Shown: one piece after another, positions 39,846-48,558 of the stretch | How the letters are laid out: each line of letters starts with the position of its first letter | How positions within the stretch are numbered: position 1 is the first letter of the stretch | Source of the DNA: CAYOWQ01 sp964407695 | GTDB lineage: Bacteria; Planctomycetota; Phycisphaerae; Phycisphaerales; SM1A02 | Length of the DNA stretch: 64,000 nucleotides | Assembly: GCA_964407695.1 (NCBI GenBank) | Contig: CAYOWQ010000012.1 | Location: 67,018-131,017, forward strand | Direction: 5' to 3' | Notes under the pieces: model-generated | Database searches by the model: none | The model's input: only the letters and a program-made list of their open reading frames with translations | Told to the model about the DNA's origin: nothing | Position numbers and translations under genes: made by a program

Positions 39846-40838
39846 CTAGAACTCGCGGGCGATGACGGCATCGGCCATGCGATCCAGAAGCTCACGTCCC
39901 GGGCCTTGCGGAATCAGGTCCAGCTGAGCCTTGGCCGCGGCGACCAATTCCGTGGCTTTCCAGCGTGCTGCATCAAGGGACCCGGAGGTGCGCAGGGCAT
40001 CGAGCAGCGGCAGAGCCTCGCGCTGCTTAATCATTCGAATCGCCCGGCCACGATCCTCAGGAGAGGCCGAGGCCAGATGGACAATCAACGGCAATGTGAG
40101 CTTTCCCTTGTCGAGATCCCGCCCCAGACTCTTTCCAACCACGTCCGGCGTGCCGGCGAGATCGAGCAGATCATCCTGAATCTGAAAGGCAATGCCAAGG
40201 TTGAGTCCGTAGTCGCAGAGGGCTCGGGAGCCTTCTCCGACGGCACCCGAAAGGACGGCTCCAAGTCGGCAGCACTCCCCCACCAGCGACGCGGTTTTCC
40301 GGCGGACGATCTCGAAGTAGGTCGGCTCATCAAGACTGAGATCGTCGCGATGATGAAGTTGAATCAACTCACCCTCGCACAGCGTATTGGTCACTTTGCC
40401 GAGCGAAAGATTGATTTCCGGGCGGCCCATCGTCGAACAAAGGTGGAATGCATTGGAAATGAGAAAGTCGCCGAGCATGACGGCGGTTTCGTTTCCGTGC
40501 AGGTGGTTGACCGTCGAACCGCGCCGGCGCATCTGCGCTTCATCCAGAACGTCATCGTGAACCAGGGTCGCCATATGGATCATCTCGGCGACCGCGGCGA
40601 CGGTCTGGTGCGCGGAATCAACGGATTCCACGCCGCCGACGGCCATGCCTGATACGACGACCAGCGTCGGCCGAAGCATCTTGCCACGGTACTTCTCGAT
40701 ATGCCGACAGAGTTGATTGACAGCGGGAAACTCGCTGGCGAGCTGGCGCTCGAAGATCACTTCCACCTGAGCCAAATTGGCGGCAACAGCATCGGCGAGC
40801 GGCTGATGTGCGTCTGAGAGGTGGAGAAGGCTCGGCAT
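39846..40838 (-). CDS. Polyprenyl diphosphate synthase
   Basis: 330 residues. Trans-isoprenyl chain elongation for quinone or lipid carriers. The first aspartate-rich motif is HDDVLDEAQMRR (D95 first) and the second is FQIQDDLLDLAG near residue ~225. Also present are RGKMLRPTLV at ~51-60, and GNETAVMLGDFL, which with the small residue before the first motif fits long-chain (C30 to C40) synthases. No separate subunit gene of the heterodimeric type is adjacent. It converges with cysQ and lies upstream of the flagellar gene flgE on the same strand after 101 bp on the other side. Confidence 0.92.
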   Translation of the reverse strand: MPSLLHLSDAHQPLADAVAANLAQVEVIFERQLASEFPAVNQLCRHIEKYRGKMLRPTLVVVSGMAVGGVESVDSAHQTVAAVAEMIHMATLVHDDVLDEAQMRRRGSTVNHLHGNETAVMLGDFLISNAFHLCSTMGRPEINLSLGKVTNTLCEGELIQLHHRDDLSLDEPTYFEIVRRKTASLVGECCRLGAVLSGAVGEGSRALCDYGLNLGIAFQIQDDLLDLAGTPDVVGKSLGRDLDKGKLTLPLIVHLASASPEDRGRAIRMIKQREALPLLDALRTSGSLDAARWKATELVAAAKAQLDLIPQGPGRELLDRMADAVIAREF

Positions 40839-40939
40839 GTCCTCGATGATAGGTGGGCTTCCGGTGACATGTCACCGCCTGCGCGTCATGCCTACCCCGG
40901 TCACGCGAGAGCCTGCCACGTCGAGAAATGACGAGCCAC

Positions 40940-42700
40940 CTACCTGCCGAGCACCAGCAACTGATCGATCAGTTCGTCTGTGGTCGTGATCACCCGGCTT
41001 GCGGCCGAATAGCCGGTCGATGCAAGAATCATGTTGATGAATTCCTGCGAGAGATCGACGTTTGAAAGCTCCAGCGCCCCGCCGACGAGTCGGCCCGTGC
41101 CGAATGACAGCGGCTGAGCGACGAGCGGCGTACCGGAGTTCGGGCCGACCCGAAAGAGGTCGTTGCCGGTGTCGACGAGACCTTCGGGATTGGAGAACTT
41201 GGCGAGGACGATCTGTCCGATCGTTCGAGTCAAACCATTGGTAAACGAGCCGGACACGACACCGTCGTCGCCGATCGAGAAATTCGACAGTGTTCCGATT
41301 GGCGAACCATCCTGGAAGATGGCCGCGAGAGAGCTGGCCGAGTCGGTCAGTGAGGAGATGGCGTTGGTGCCGGAATCGAAGTCCATGTTGACGGTGAGCG
41401 GATTGACCGCACCGTTGGCCCGCTGAACGGAAAATGACTGATTGGTGGCAGACACGAATTTTCCCGCGTTGTCGAAGGTGACCACGCCGAGGCCGATGAG
41501 GCGTGCGAGGGCGTCGTTGTCACTCGACTCCGCCATGAACTCCCAGATGGTTCCTTCGCCGGGAACGGTCTCCTGAAGCACGAACGTCAGATCGATGGTG
41601 AGCGGGGTACCGAGGGAGTCGTACACCACGAAGGAGGTTCGAACGCTTTCGCCGTCGGCCTGGGCAGCCTTGGTGAGAACGAACGGCTGATTCAGACCGG
41701 CCCCGGCATTGGTGGCGACGACATCGGCCGTCTCCAGATTGAGATCCTGAACCGTGCCTTCATTCCCGGTGATCACAATCTGACCGCTGCCGTTGATCGA
41801 GACCGAACCGCCGAGATCCTGGCCCGCAATGCTGGTGGAATCAAGCCCGAGGACGTCTTCAAGCCAGGCGGTGAAATCGCCGAAGGTAGGGCCAAAATCG
41901 TCAACTCCCGCCACGGCGGTGTTGCTGAAGGCGAAGGTGTGCGTGCCGAGGTCTTTGCCGCCCTTCTCCACCCCTGAAATGGTGATGATGGTGCCGGCGC
42001 CGCCGTCAATGGCCAGAACGCCGTTGCCGGTGCCGTCATCGATGTAGACGTCGACGGCGGTCAGATCGGTTGCCGCCGTGACAGGATTTGCCAAGGGTGG
42101 CCCCAGCGTCGTGTAGAACGCTCGGGAGGTATGCGTTGACCCCTGGCTGGCGACGGTCCCTGAGGCGTTCAGGTTGCCGTTGAAAATGACATTTCGGCTC
42201 GCCTCGGCGAGTGTCAGCGTTCCCAGCGGGATGTTGAGGGACACCAGGGATCCCTCCACGATGTTGAACTGTTCATCAACTCCGTAGCCCTGCAGTCGCG
42301 CTCCCGAGATCGTCACGAGATCGTTGTCGACGTTTCTCTGGAACGAGCCTGCGCGGGTGTAGAACTGAGTGCCCGCGGAGTCAACAATGAAGAAGCCGTC
42401 ACCTTCAATGGCCACATCAGTTGTCACGCCCGTAGCGCCGATGGCTCCGTTGTTGAAATTTCGCTGCGTTCCGGAGATGGTGACGCCAAGGCCCACCTGC
42501 CCCGGGTTCGTGCCGCCGGTGGTATCACCCGGAGCTGTGCCCAGCGAGAAGTTGCGGGAAAACGTCGGCGAGAACGCCATGCGATTCGACTTGAATGCCG
42601 TGGTGTTGACGTTGGAGATGTTGTTGCCGATGACGTCGAGCCGCCGGGCATTGGAGAGAAGTCCGGAGAGTCCGGTGAAGAGAGCGGTCGTTGAGGCCAT
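40940..42700 (-). CDS. flgE: Flagellar hook protein FlgE
   Basis: 586 residues from the ATG at 42700, CAGGAG 6 bp before. The N-terminal rod-type motif is clear: LFTGLSGLLSNARRLDVIGNNISNVNTTAFKSNRM, then GFFIVDSAGTQFYTRAGSFQRN. The C-terminus (NVDLSQEFINMILASTGYSAASRVITTTDELID) is the matching D0 helix. The length is above the ~400 of enteric FlgE, with the additional residues in the variable D1-D2 region. It forms the hook between basal body and filament. It is the last gene of the visible flagellar run and follows the TIGR02530-like gene by 15 bp. Confidence 0.96.
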   Translation of the reverse strand: MASTTALFTGLSGLLSNARRLDVIGNNISNVNTTAFKSNRMAFSPTFSRNFSLGTAPGDTTGGTNPGQVGLGVTISGTQRNFNNGAIGATGVTTDVAIEGDGFFIVDSAGTQFYTRAGSFQRNVDNDLVTISGARLQGYGVDEQFNIVEGSLVSLNIPLGTLTLAEASRNVIFNGNLNASGTVASQGSTHTSRAFYTTLGPPLANPVTAATDLTAVDVYIDDGTGNGVLAIDGGAGTIITISGVEKGGKDLGTHTFAFSNTAVAGVDDFGPTFGDFTAWLEDVLGLDSTSIAGQDLGGSVSINGSGQIVITGNEGTVQDLNLETADVVATNAGAGLNQPFVLTKAAQADGESVRTSFVVYDSLGTPLTIDLTFVLQETVPGEGTIWEFMAESSDNDALARLIGLGVVTFDNAGKFVSATNQSFSVQRANGAVNPLTVNMDFDSGTNAISSLTDSASSLAAIFQDGSPIGTLSNFSIGDDGVVSGSFTNGLTRTIGQIVLAKFSNPEGLVDTGNDLFRVGPNSGTPLVAQPLSFGTGRLVGGALELSNVDLSQEFINMILASTGYSAASRVITTTDELIDQLLVLGR

Positions 42701-42715
42701 GATGAACTCCTGAGA

Positions 42716-43171
42716 TCAGGCTCCAGAGGATTGATAGATGGACTGCTGAATACCGATGGGAGCGATTCCACCGGGCGGCCCGAGCGGCCGGGGTCTTGAA
42801 GCGTTGGGATCGGCCGCGTGGATGACCGCCTGCACTTCCGTGAGCTTGGCTGGTCCTTCCGACCGAATTTCGCCGGCCGACTCTCGCGACTGCACATCGA
42901 GCATGAACGATCTGCCGTCGATCATGACCACGACCTGATCGAAGCCGCGGGCCAGGGCCATGTCGGCCGCTGCGGTGAATCGGCGCTGCTGGTCCTCGTC
43001 AAGTCCTTCGGTGCGGCCACCAACCGGATCTCCCACGGGCTCGCCGGATGACACGAGTTGAATCAGCGCGTCGAAGTCGAGCAACGGCTTCGGCTGCTGC
43101 AATCGCGACGAGGCGATTGGGCTCACCGCCGGAGTAAGTCGCTTGAGGAGAATGTCGGAATCGATAGGCAC
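42716..43171 (-). CDS. TIGR02530-like flagellar operon protein
   Basis: 151 residues. The N-terminal ~90 residues and position (between flgD and flgE) resemble the TIGR02530 'flagellar operon protein' family. The segment ALARGFDQVVVMIDGRSFMLDVQSRE (in two parts, residues ~73-98) fits the family's beta-strand core. The C-terminus is Pro/Gly-rich and probably disordered. The role is thought to be in hook assembly but is not settled in the literature as I know it. The spacing to flgD (9 bp) and to flgE (15 bp) suggests coupled expression. Confidence 0.75.
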   Translation of the reverse strand: MPIDSDILLKRLTPAVSPIASSRLQQPKPLLDFDALIQLVSSGEPVGDPVGGRTEGLDEDQQRRFTAAADMALARGFDQVVVMIDGRSFMLDVQSRESAGEIRSEGPAKLTEVQAVIHAADPNASRPRPLGPPGGIAPIGIQQSIYQSSGA

Positions 43172-43180
43172 GCCGGGGAA

Positions 43181-43606
43181 TCAGCCAAAGATGGAGGGAT
43201 CGAGGATGGTTTCGAGATTCGAGGCTGGAATCTGCCAGCCGGAATCCAGTTGCAGGCTCACTGACTTGTCCTGGCGCAGAACCGAGACGACATACCCGTC
43301 GACTCGGTTGGCGCTGTCGGTCAGGCCGGAGACGTACTTTCCAATCAGGCCGCTTGAGGAAGCGAGTTGATTCTGGAACACGATGTCCTGCAGGTTCTTC
43401 GTGAGTTGAGTGTCACTCTCAATCGAACGGATCGAGTTGAGTTGATCGAGCAGCGCCGACGAATCATTCGGCTGAAACGGATCCTGGTTGGTCAGCTCGG
43501 TGAAAATGATCTTGATGAAATCCTCGCTCGTAAGATCGCTGAAGCCGTTGGACGACTTATTGGAGACGACGTTATTCAGCGGACCTGTTGAAGAAATCTG
43601 GCTCAT
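43181..43606 (-). CDS. flgD: Hook cap / hook assembly protein FlgD
   Basis: 141 residues. The conserved N-terminal FlgD segment is present: LTSEDFIKIIFTELTNQDPFQPNDSSALLDQLNSIRSIES (residues ~25-64), followed by QNQLASSSGLIGKYV and a short beta-rich portion. The enteric protein is ~230 residues; the FnIII/FLN-type C-terminal domains are missing here, so this is the short form seen in several lineages. FlgD forms the scaffold for hook polymerisation. The gene follows fliK by 3 bp. Confidence 0.93.
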   Translation of the reverse strand: MSQISSTGPLNNVVSNKSSNGFSDLTSEDFIKIIFTELTNQDPFQPNDSSALLDQLNSIRSIESDTQLTKNLQDIVFQNQLASSSGLIGKYVSGLTDSANRVDGYVVSVLRQDKSVSLQLDSGWQIPASNLETILDPSIFG

Positions 43607-43609
43607 GGG

Positions 43610-45253
43610 TCACCTTGCTGCGGGTCCGAGAAGATCCAGAAACGACCGGGATCGTCGAGGAGTTGAAGGCGCCGACGGCCACTCGTCTCGGGCCTGGTCT
43701 CGCCGCCCGCGGCTCTCACCACCGGCCGCGTCGTGCTGGTGTGAAGCCGGTCGCTGCTCACTCTGCTGCTGGTTATTCAGGTCTCCGGACGACGAGTCCC
43801 GGTGGGTCGACACCACGGTTGTACCTGCTGACTGCATCGCCGAGCTCTGGACCTGGAGTTTCTCGACCGCGAGGCCTTGCTGTTCGAGCGCGTGACGAAG
43901 CATGGGCATCGTCTGTTCCAGCAACCGGCGCGCCGGTTCTGTCGCAGCCTCAAAGACCGCCGTCACCGTTCCGCGGCTGATGCTCATATCCACACGGACC
44001 TGGCCGATCGCCGGAGGATCCAATCTCATGGTGAGGGCTCCGCCCTGCTGGGTGGTCAGGGTCTTGAGACCGCGAACCAGAAGCGCTGCATTCGGACCGT
44101 CCTCGGCTGACGATCTGGCTGAATGCTGCGCATCCGGGAGCGCAAACTGCGCCATGATGTCGGCTCCCGACCTGGCCGATATGGCCGAAGCAGGCACTCC
44201 TTGGCCCAGGCCGGATGGCGCTTCGATTCCACCCGAACGTGCGTTGGCAACGACACGAACCGTGTCATTGAGGTCGACAGCCCGCGCTTGGGCTGGAGTA
44301 GTTTCGAGATCGCCGCCGGGCTGCGTTGCATTTCGCACGGGCGATGAAGACCTTGGAGCAGCGTTGGGAACCGAATCCAGCGCCTCGGAAGGCTCGAATT
44401 GAGTCATGGGTTCTGGGTGTCCCGCCTGAAGCGTTTGTACCCTTGCGTCGACGGTCGAGCGAACAGACTTGGAAGCTGCCGGCTCAGCCTGGGGCCGTCG
44501 AGGCTGTGGAATCGGCGATTGCAGCGGGAGCTCGGTCCGCAGATCCTCCGGTGGGAGAACAGCGTCACTGGCCGAGTTGACGACGGGGTCCGCGTGAGGC
44601 GCCGCCTGGGTTTCCGGCAGCGGTTCTGGCGGTGGAATTAGCGGAGAATTCGTCTCAAGCCCCGATGGTGCCACCGAAGGGTTGGCGACAACACCGGTGG
44701 CCTGCGCCGACTGTGGTGGCGAGCCACCTTCGACTGGTGAAGGTGCCGCCGAATCTGAACCGGATCGATTGGGAACCAGTTTCGAAGCGAGCTGCAGTTG
44801 TTCCCTGGACCGATCCGGCACTGGCTCTCCGGGTGAGAGCGGCCCATCGACCGAGCGTGCTCCATCAACCGTCGCGGCTGGAGCGGGCACTGGTGCCGGA
44901 ATCGGGCTGAACAGAACAACAGGGCCATCAACGGGGACCGGATCAGAGACCTGGCCAACCTTCACAGAATCTGGCTCCACGCGCTCGATAGGCTCTGCCG
45001 GTTCAGAATTTCCTAATTTTCGGCGTGGAATTGAAGCTTCGGATGGAGTCGGTTGCGCCCACGTCGGCTGCGGCTCCGCCGCCCCTGGTCTGGCGCTCTC
45101 CTGATTCGAGGCCTCGCTCAAGTCTGTATTGAACGACCGTTTTGCCTGCGGCCGGCCGCCTGCGTCCTTTGCCTCACGAGGCGCCGCTTGCGTTCGCGCG
45201 GGTGCCGGTGGGCGAGGATCCAGTGGCGGTGCGATCGGGCTGGCTGCCGGCAT
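43610..45253 (-). CDS. fliK: Flagellar hook-length control protein FliK
   Basis: 547 residues from the ATG at 45253, with GGAGAACC 9 bp before. The first ~400 residues are Pro/Ser/Ala/Gln-rich and disordered, as in all FliK proteins. The C-terminal domain (residues ~400-490) has ALTMRLDPPAIGQVRVDMSI, the FliK signature, and LEQTMPMLRHALEQQGLAVEKLQV. It sets hook length and switches the export specificity of the flagellar machine. Its first 27 codons overlap the upstream MotE-like gene by 80 bp in another frame, but the ribosome-binding site supports this start. Confidence 0.9.
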   Translation of the reverse strand: MPAASPIAPPLDPRPPAPARTQAAPREAKDAGGRPQAKRSFNTDLSEASNQESARPGAAEPQPTWAQPTPSEASIPRRKLGNSEPAEPIERVEPDSVKVGQVSDPVPVDGPVVLFSPIPAPVPAPAATVDGARSVDGPLSPGEPVPDRSREQLQLASKLVPNRSGSDSAAPSPVEGGSPPQSAQATGVVANPSVAPSGLETNSPLIPPPEPLPETQAAPHADPVVNSASDAVLPPEDLRTELPLQSPIPQPRRPQAEPAASKSVRSTVDARVQTLQAGHPEPMTQFEPSEALDSVPNAAPRSSSPVRNATQPGGDLETTPAQARAVDLNDTVRVVANARSGGIEAPSGLGQGVPASAISARSGADIMAQFALPDAQHSARSSAEDGPNAALLVRGLKTLTTQQGGALTMRLDPPAIGQVRVDMSISRGTVTAVFEAATEPARRLLEQTMPMLRHALEQQGLAVEKLQVQSSAMQSAGTTVVSTHRDSSSGDLNNQQQSEQRPASHQHDAAGGESRGRRDQARDEWPSAPSTPRRSRSFLDLLGPAAR

Positions 45254-45944
45254 CGGTGGGTTCTCCGACTTCGGCAGGGCTGCCGAGGCGTCGAAGTCTT
45301 TCGAGCAAATCCGTTGCCAATTGCGATTCGACCGGAGTCTTGAACTCCTTCAGAATCTTGCCCGCGCTGCGGCCGGACATTGCATTCAGATAGGCGACTG
45401 CCTGTTCCGTCTTTCCGTCATTGACGAGATTCGTGATCTTCTCTTTCCCCTGCTTTGGCGGAAGCGACTCAATGAGCTTCACAGCCTTCTGGAACTGCTC
45501 ATCGGTCTCCGCATCCTGTTGGGCGGCCACTGAATTCTGATAGGCGGCTTTCTCAGCCTCGAATCTCCTTCTGAGGTCCTCGATTGCCCGTTCGCGGGCG
45601 TCAAGAGCTGCGCTCAATTGGCGCTTTTCTTCTTCAAGTCGGCGCAAAGCCTGCGCGGTCTGCTGCTGAATCTGGTTCAAGACAGCTACCTGAGCGGAGC
45701 TGGTCATTGGTGGATTGAGCAGCCTCGCCGCGTCTTCTGCCTTTGCTTCAGCTTCGGCGTCCTGTTTGGCCTTCTCGGCCTCGGCCATGGCCTGTTCATC
45801 GGCGGTGGTACCAAGCAGGTTTCGAACCTCCTGAATTCGATCGCCGTTGAGCCTCTTGGTCTGCCAGAGCCAAAGCACAAAGACCAGAATCGCGATGAGA
45901 TTGGAGAGGGCAAGGACGCTGATGATGTTCCAGATCGTTCTCAT
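45174..45944 (-). CDS. MotE-like flagellar membrane protein
   Basis: 256 residues from the ATG at 45944, overlapping the end of fliJ by 4 bp. One membrane helix lies at residues ~7-27, followed by a long coiled coil (residues ~50-155, rich in Ala, Glu, Gln and Lys) and an MgtE-N-like stretch (DEQFQKAVKLIESLPPKQGK, AVAYLNAMSGRSAGKILKEF). This layout matches MotE/FlaA-type chaperones located between fliJ and fliK in other flagellar operons. The predicted role is with the stator or switch; not confirmed. C-terminal ~30 residues are low-complexity and overlap fliK. Confidence 0.75.
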   Translation of the reverse strand: MRTIWNIISVLALSNLIAILVFVLWLWQTKRLNGDRIQEVRNLLGTTADEQAMAEAEKAKQDAEAEAKAEDAARLLNPPMTSSAQVAVLNQIQQQTAQALRRLEEEKRQLSAALDARERAIEDLRRRFEAEKAAYQNSVAAQQDAETDEQFQKAVKLIESLPPKQGKEKITNLVNDGKTEQAVAYLNAMSGRSAGKILKEFKTPVESQLATDLLERLRRLGSPAEVGEPTDAGSQPDRTATGSSPTGTRANASGAS

Positions 45945-46390
45945 GGCGACAGGTTGGCTGCAATCCGAGTGCCGACAAGATCATCCAGCGCCGCCTGTTC
46001 CCTCTTTTCCAAGGATTGTCGCCATTCAAGATGGCGGCGCTCCCGAAGCAGCTCGAGCGCACGTCGCTTGCGGGCCGCCACGGCGACGCGGGCCGTGGCC
46101 GAGTCGATCTTGCGCTGCAACCCCGCGAGGCGAAGGACAGCCTGTTGGGCCCGGCGCTGGCCGGATCGAGTCGCCACGGCATGCTGGCGCAGCAGGCTTA
46201 CATCGAGGTGTCCGGTCAGCCCTGCGCGAAGCTCCGTCCTGCCCTCCCTGAGCTTGAGGTCATGACGCCGAAGTTCCGTCTCTATCGCCACACGTTCGTG
46301 AACAAGTGCGGCCAGCTCGATCTGCAGGCGCTGCTCCTCCTGGCGGCGGATCTTGAGCAATGCGTCAAGATCGAATTTGAATTTCGGCAT
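45941..46390 (-). CDS. fliJ: Flagellar export protein FliJ
   Basis: 149 residues. It begins MPKFKFDLDALLKIRRQEEQ, the FliJ N-terminus, and is helical throughout with heptad-like Leu/Ile spacing, as expected for the antiparallel coiled-coil stalk of the export ATPase. Length is typical (~147). FliJ couples FliI to the export gate, and the gene lies directly after fliI (13 bp), as is usual. Confidence 0.88.
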   Translation of the reverse strand: MPKFKFDLDALLKIRRQEEQRLQIELAALVHERVAIETELRRHDLKLREGRTELRAGLTGHLDVSLLRQHAVATRSGQRRAQQAVLRLAGLQRKIDSATARVAVAARKRRALELLRERRHLEWRQSLEKREQAALDDLVGTRIAANLSP

Positions 46391-46403
46391 GTGTCACCGG
46401 GTC

Positions 46404-47771
46404 TCAGGCAGCGCGGGTGCGGGCAGATTTGGTGGCGGCGGTGCGAGTGGCTTCGATCGCGGCTGCCAACTCAAGCAATCCTCGACAGGTTCTCGGATAC
46501 TCGGCAGTTTCACTGAGTGACTGGCGAAGGAATCCAAGGATTCTGTCCTCTAGCGCCAGATAGGTGTCTACCTCAGGATTCGACCCCCGCACATACGCGC
46601 CGATGCGAATGATCTCTTCCGCATCCCGGTACGACGCGATGGTCGCAAGGAGCGTGCGCCGGGCCTGGATGTGATGCGGGTCACAGACCTTGTCGGCAAC
46701 GCGGGAGATCGAGTCGAGCACGTCGATTGCGGGGTAGTGACCTGCGGCGGCCAGCCGGCGAGAGAGTGCGATGTGTCCGTCGAGAATGCCTCGAGCGGCA
46801 TCGGATACCGGCTCGGTCAGATCGTCTCCCTCGACAAGAATCGTGTAGATACCGGTGATTGAGCCGCCGGAATCTCCCAGGCCCGCCCGTTCAAGCAGTC
46901 GCGACATGAGCGAAAACACCGACGGCGTGTATCCCTTCGTTGCCGGCGGCTCGCCAACCGCCAGTCCGATCTGACGTTGAGCCTGGGCGAGACGCGTAAT
47001 CGAGTCCATCATCAACATCACGTGCTTGCCCATTTCACGGAAGTGCTCGGCAATGGCACACGCCGCCAGGGCGGCCCGCACCCTCAGCAGCGGCGATTCA
47101 TCGCCGGTGGACACGACGACAACCGAACGCGCGAGTCCATCCGTCCCAAGAGTGTGTTCGACGAACTCCCGCACCTCGCGGCCGCGCTCGCCCACCAGTG
47201 CAATCACATTGACATCCGCTGCGGTGTTTCTGGCGATCGCAGCAAGGAGCGACGATTTTCCTACGCCAGGTCCGGCAAAGATGCCCATTCGCTGGCCTCG
47301 ACCCACGGTCAGTACGCCATCGATAGCTCGAATGCCAGTGGGGAGAGGATCGCCGATCAGACCGCGTCGCAAGGCGTTGACCGGATCGGCATGAAGTGGT
47401 TGCGGGGCCGTATCAAGGGTCGCCCCCCGTTCATCGATCGGGCGACCCAGCCCGTCGATCACTCGGCCAAGAAGGCTTGGGCCCGCCTGAATCGAGGCAT
47501 CCGCCTGCTCGCCGATGACCACAGCGCCGGGCTCAAGCCTCTCGATTCCTGCATACAGCATGACCAGACTGACCGAGCCGTCGAAGCCGACCACCTCACC
47601 CCGTGCCGGTGCGTGACCTGGAAGTCGCCCTTCGATTCTCACGATGGATCCGATGGGAAGAGGAAGGTCGTGAACCCTGAGAAGCAGACCGCGCACGGCG
47701 GCTGCCGAGCCCTGCACCTGCACCGGATGCAACCGTTCCACCGACTGAATGGCACGAGCCAGAATGGTCAC
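46404..47771 (-). CDS. fliI: Flagellum-specific ATPase FliI
   Basis: 455 residues. Walker A is GPGVGKSS near residue 166, preceded by RAIDGVLTVGRGQRMGIFA. VGERGREVREFVE and the Walker B region (VMLMMDSITRLAQAQRQIGLAVGEPPATKGYTPSVFS, in part) are standard for the type III export ATPase family and rule out ATP synthase beta. The N-terminal beta-barrel is present from residue ~20. It energises flagellar protein export. fliI overlaps fliH by 4 bp at its start. Confidence 0.96.
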   Translation of the reverse strand: MTILARAIQSVERLHPVQVQGSAAAVRGLLLRVHDLPLPIGSIVRIEGRLPGHAPARGEVVGFDGSVSLVMLYAGIERLEPGAVVIGEQADASIQAGPSLLGRVIDGLGRPIDERGATLDTAPQPLHADPVNALRRGLIGDPLPTGIRAIDGVLTVGRGQRMGIFAGPGVGKSSLLAAIARNTAADVNVIALVGERGREVREFVEHTLGTDGLARSVVVVSTGDESPLLRVRAALAACAIAEHFREMGKHVMLMMDSITRLAQAQRQIGLAVGEPPATKGYTPSVFSLMSRLLERAGLGDSGGSITGIYTILVEGDDLTEPVSDAARGILDGHIALSRRLAAAGHYPAIDVLDSISRVADKVCDPHHIQARRTLLATIASYRDAEEIIRIGAYVRGSNPEVDTYLALEDRILGFLRQSLSETAEYPRTCRGLLELAAAIEATRTAATKSARTRAA

Positions 47772-48523
47772 GACTCTCTCGTCTCCAATGGCGCCTCGTC
47801 ATCCACCGCCGGCGAGTCACCCTGGTTTTGTTCCGGAAGCAGCGCGGTCACCAGGCGATCCAACTGCACCGAGAGTCTGGCATCAATGCAGCCGCGGCTG
47901 GTTCGCACGAGACAACCGCCTCGTTGAATCGTGGGGTCATCCACGATCCTGATCTGGGTTGTTCCACCCAGGCGCTCGGCCAGCGCCGGAACAAACTCCT
48001 CAATCAATGGTCGGTCGTCGGGTGAGATCGCCAGCACGATGACCGACGGATCCAAGACCGTGGCAACGGCTGCAGCGACCTGATCCTTGACAACATCCGC
48101 GTCAACAAGGGGCACGCGATGAACGATTTTCCTCCCAATCGCGACACCCAGCGCCAGGACGTCCTGTTGCGCCTCAAGGTACATCCGAAGTCGCTCGCTC
48201 TCGATTCGCTCGGCAAGGCCGCTCCACGTTTCGGCAATTTCTTCCAGCCTTGGACGAATCTCTGCCAACGCCTGCGCCTGCCCCTTGGCGCGTCCTTCTT
48301 CCTCTCCACTCTTCTCGCCGCGGGCAAACCCTTGCTGAAATCCGCGACCATCTGCCGCATCGATGAGACGTTGCGCCTCGACGCGGGCCGTTTCCAGGAT
48401 CTGTTGAGCCTCGAATCTGGCTCGCTCGATCACATCGTCGGCCAGCCGTCGCAGATTCCCGAGGTTGAGCACCACGGCATTCCGGGAAATCGTGGCGGCA
48501 TCACCGTTTTTGAGGAGGGGCAT
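47768..48523 (-). CDS. fliH: Flagellar assembly protein FliH
   Basis: 251 residues. An N-terminal helical segment is followed by a basic/acidic coiled coil with a Gly-rich face (residues ~55-85, GFQQGFARGEKSGEEEGRAKG), the glycine-repeat zone typical of FliH. The C-terminal FliH domain (residues ~140-230) shows ALGVAIGRKIV and an NDP-type tail (IRIVDDPTIQRGGCLVRT). FliH regulates FliI and links the ATPase to the C ring. Located between fliG and fliI as expected. GAGGAGGGG occurs in the region of the start on the opposite strand only. Confidence 0.92.
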   Translation of the reverse strand: MPLLKNGDAATISRNAVVLNLGNLRRLADDVIERARFEAQQILETARVEAQRLIDAADGRGFQQGFARGEKSGEEEGRAKGQAQALAEIRPRLEEIAETWSGLAERIESERLRMYLEAQQDVLALGVAIGRKIVHRVPLVDADVVKDQVAAAVATVLDPSVIVLAISPDDRPLIEEFVPALAERLGGTTQIRIVDDPTIQRGGCLVRTSRGCIDARLSVQLDRLVTALLPEQNQGDSPAVDDEAPLETRES

Positions 48524-48558
48524 GGACGAGGCTCCACGTGGCGATGGAAAAGCTGAGG

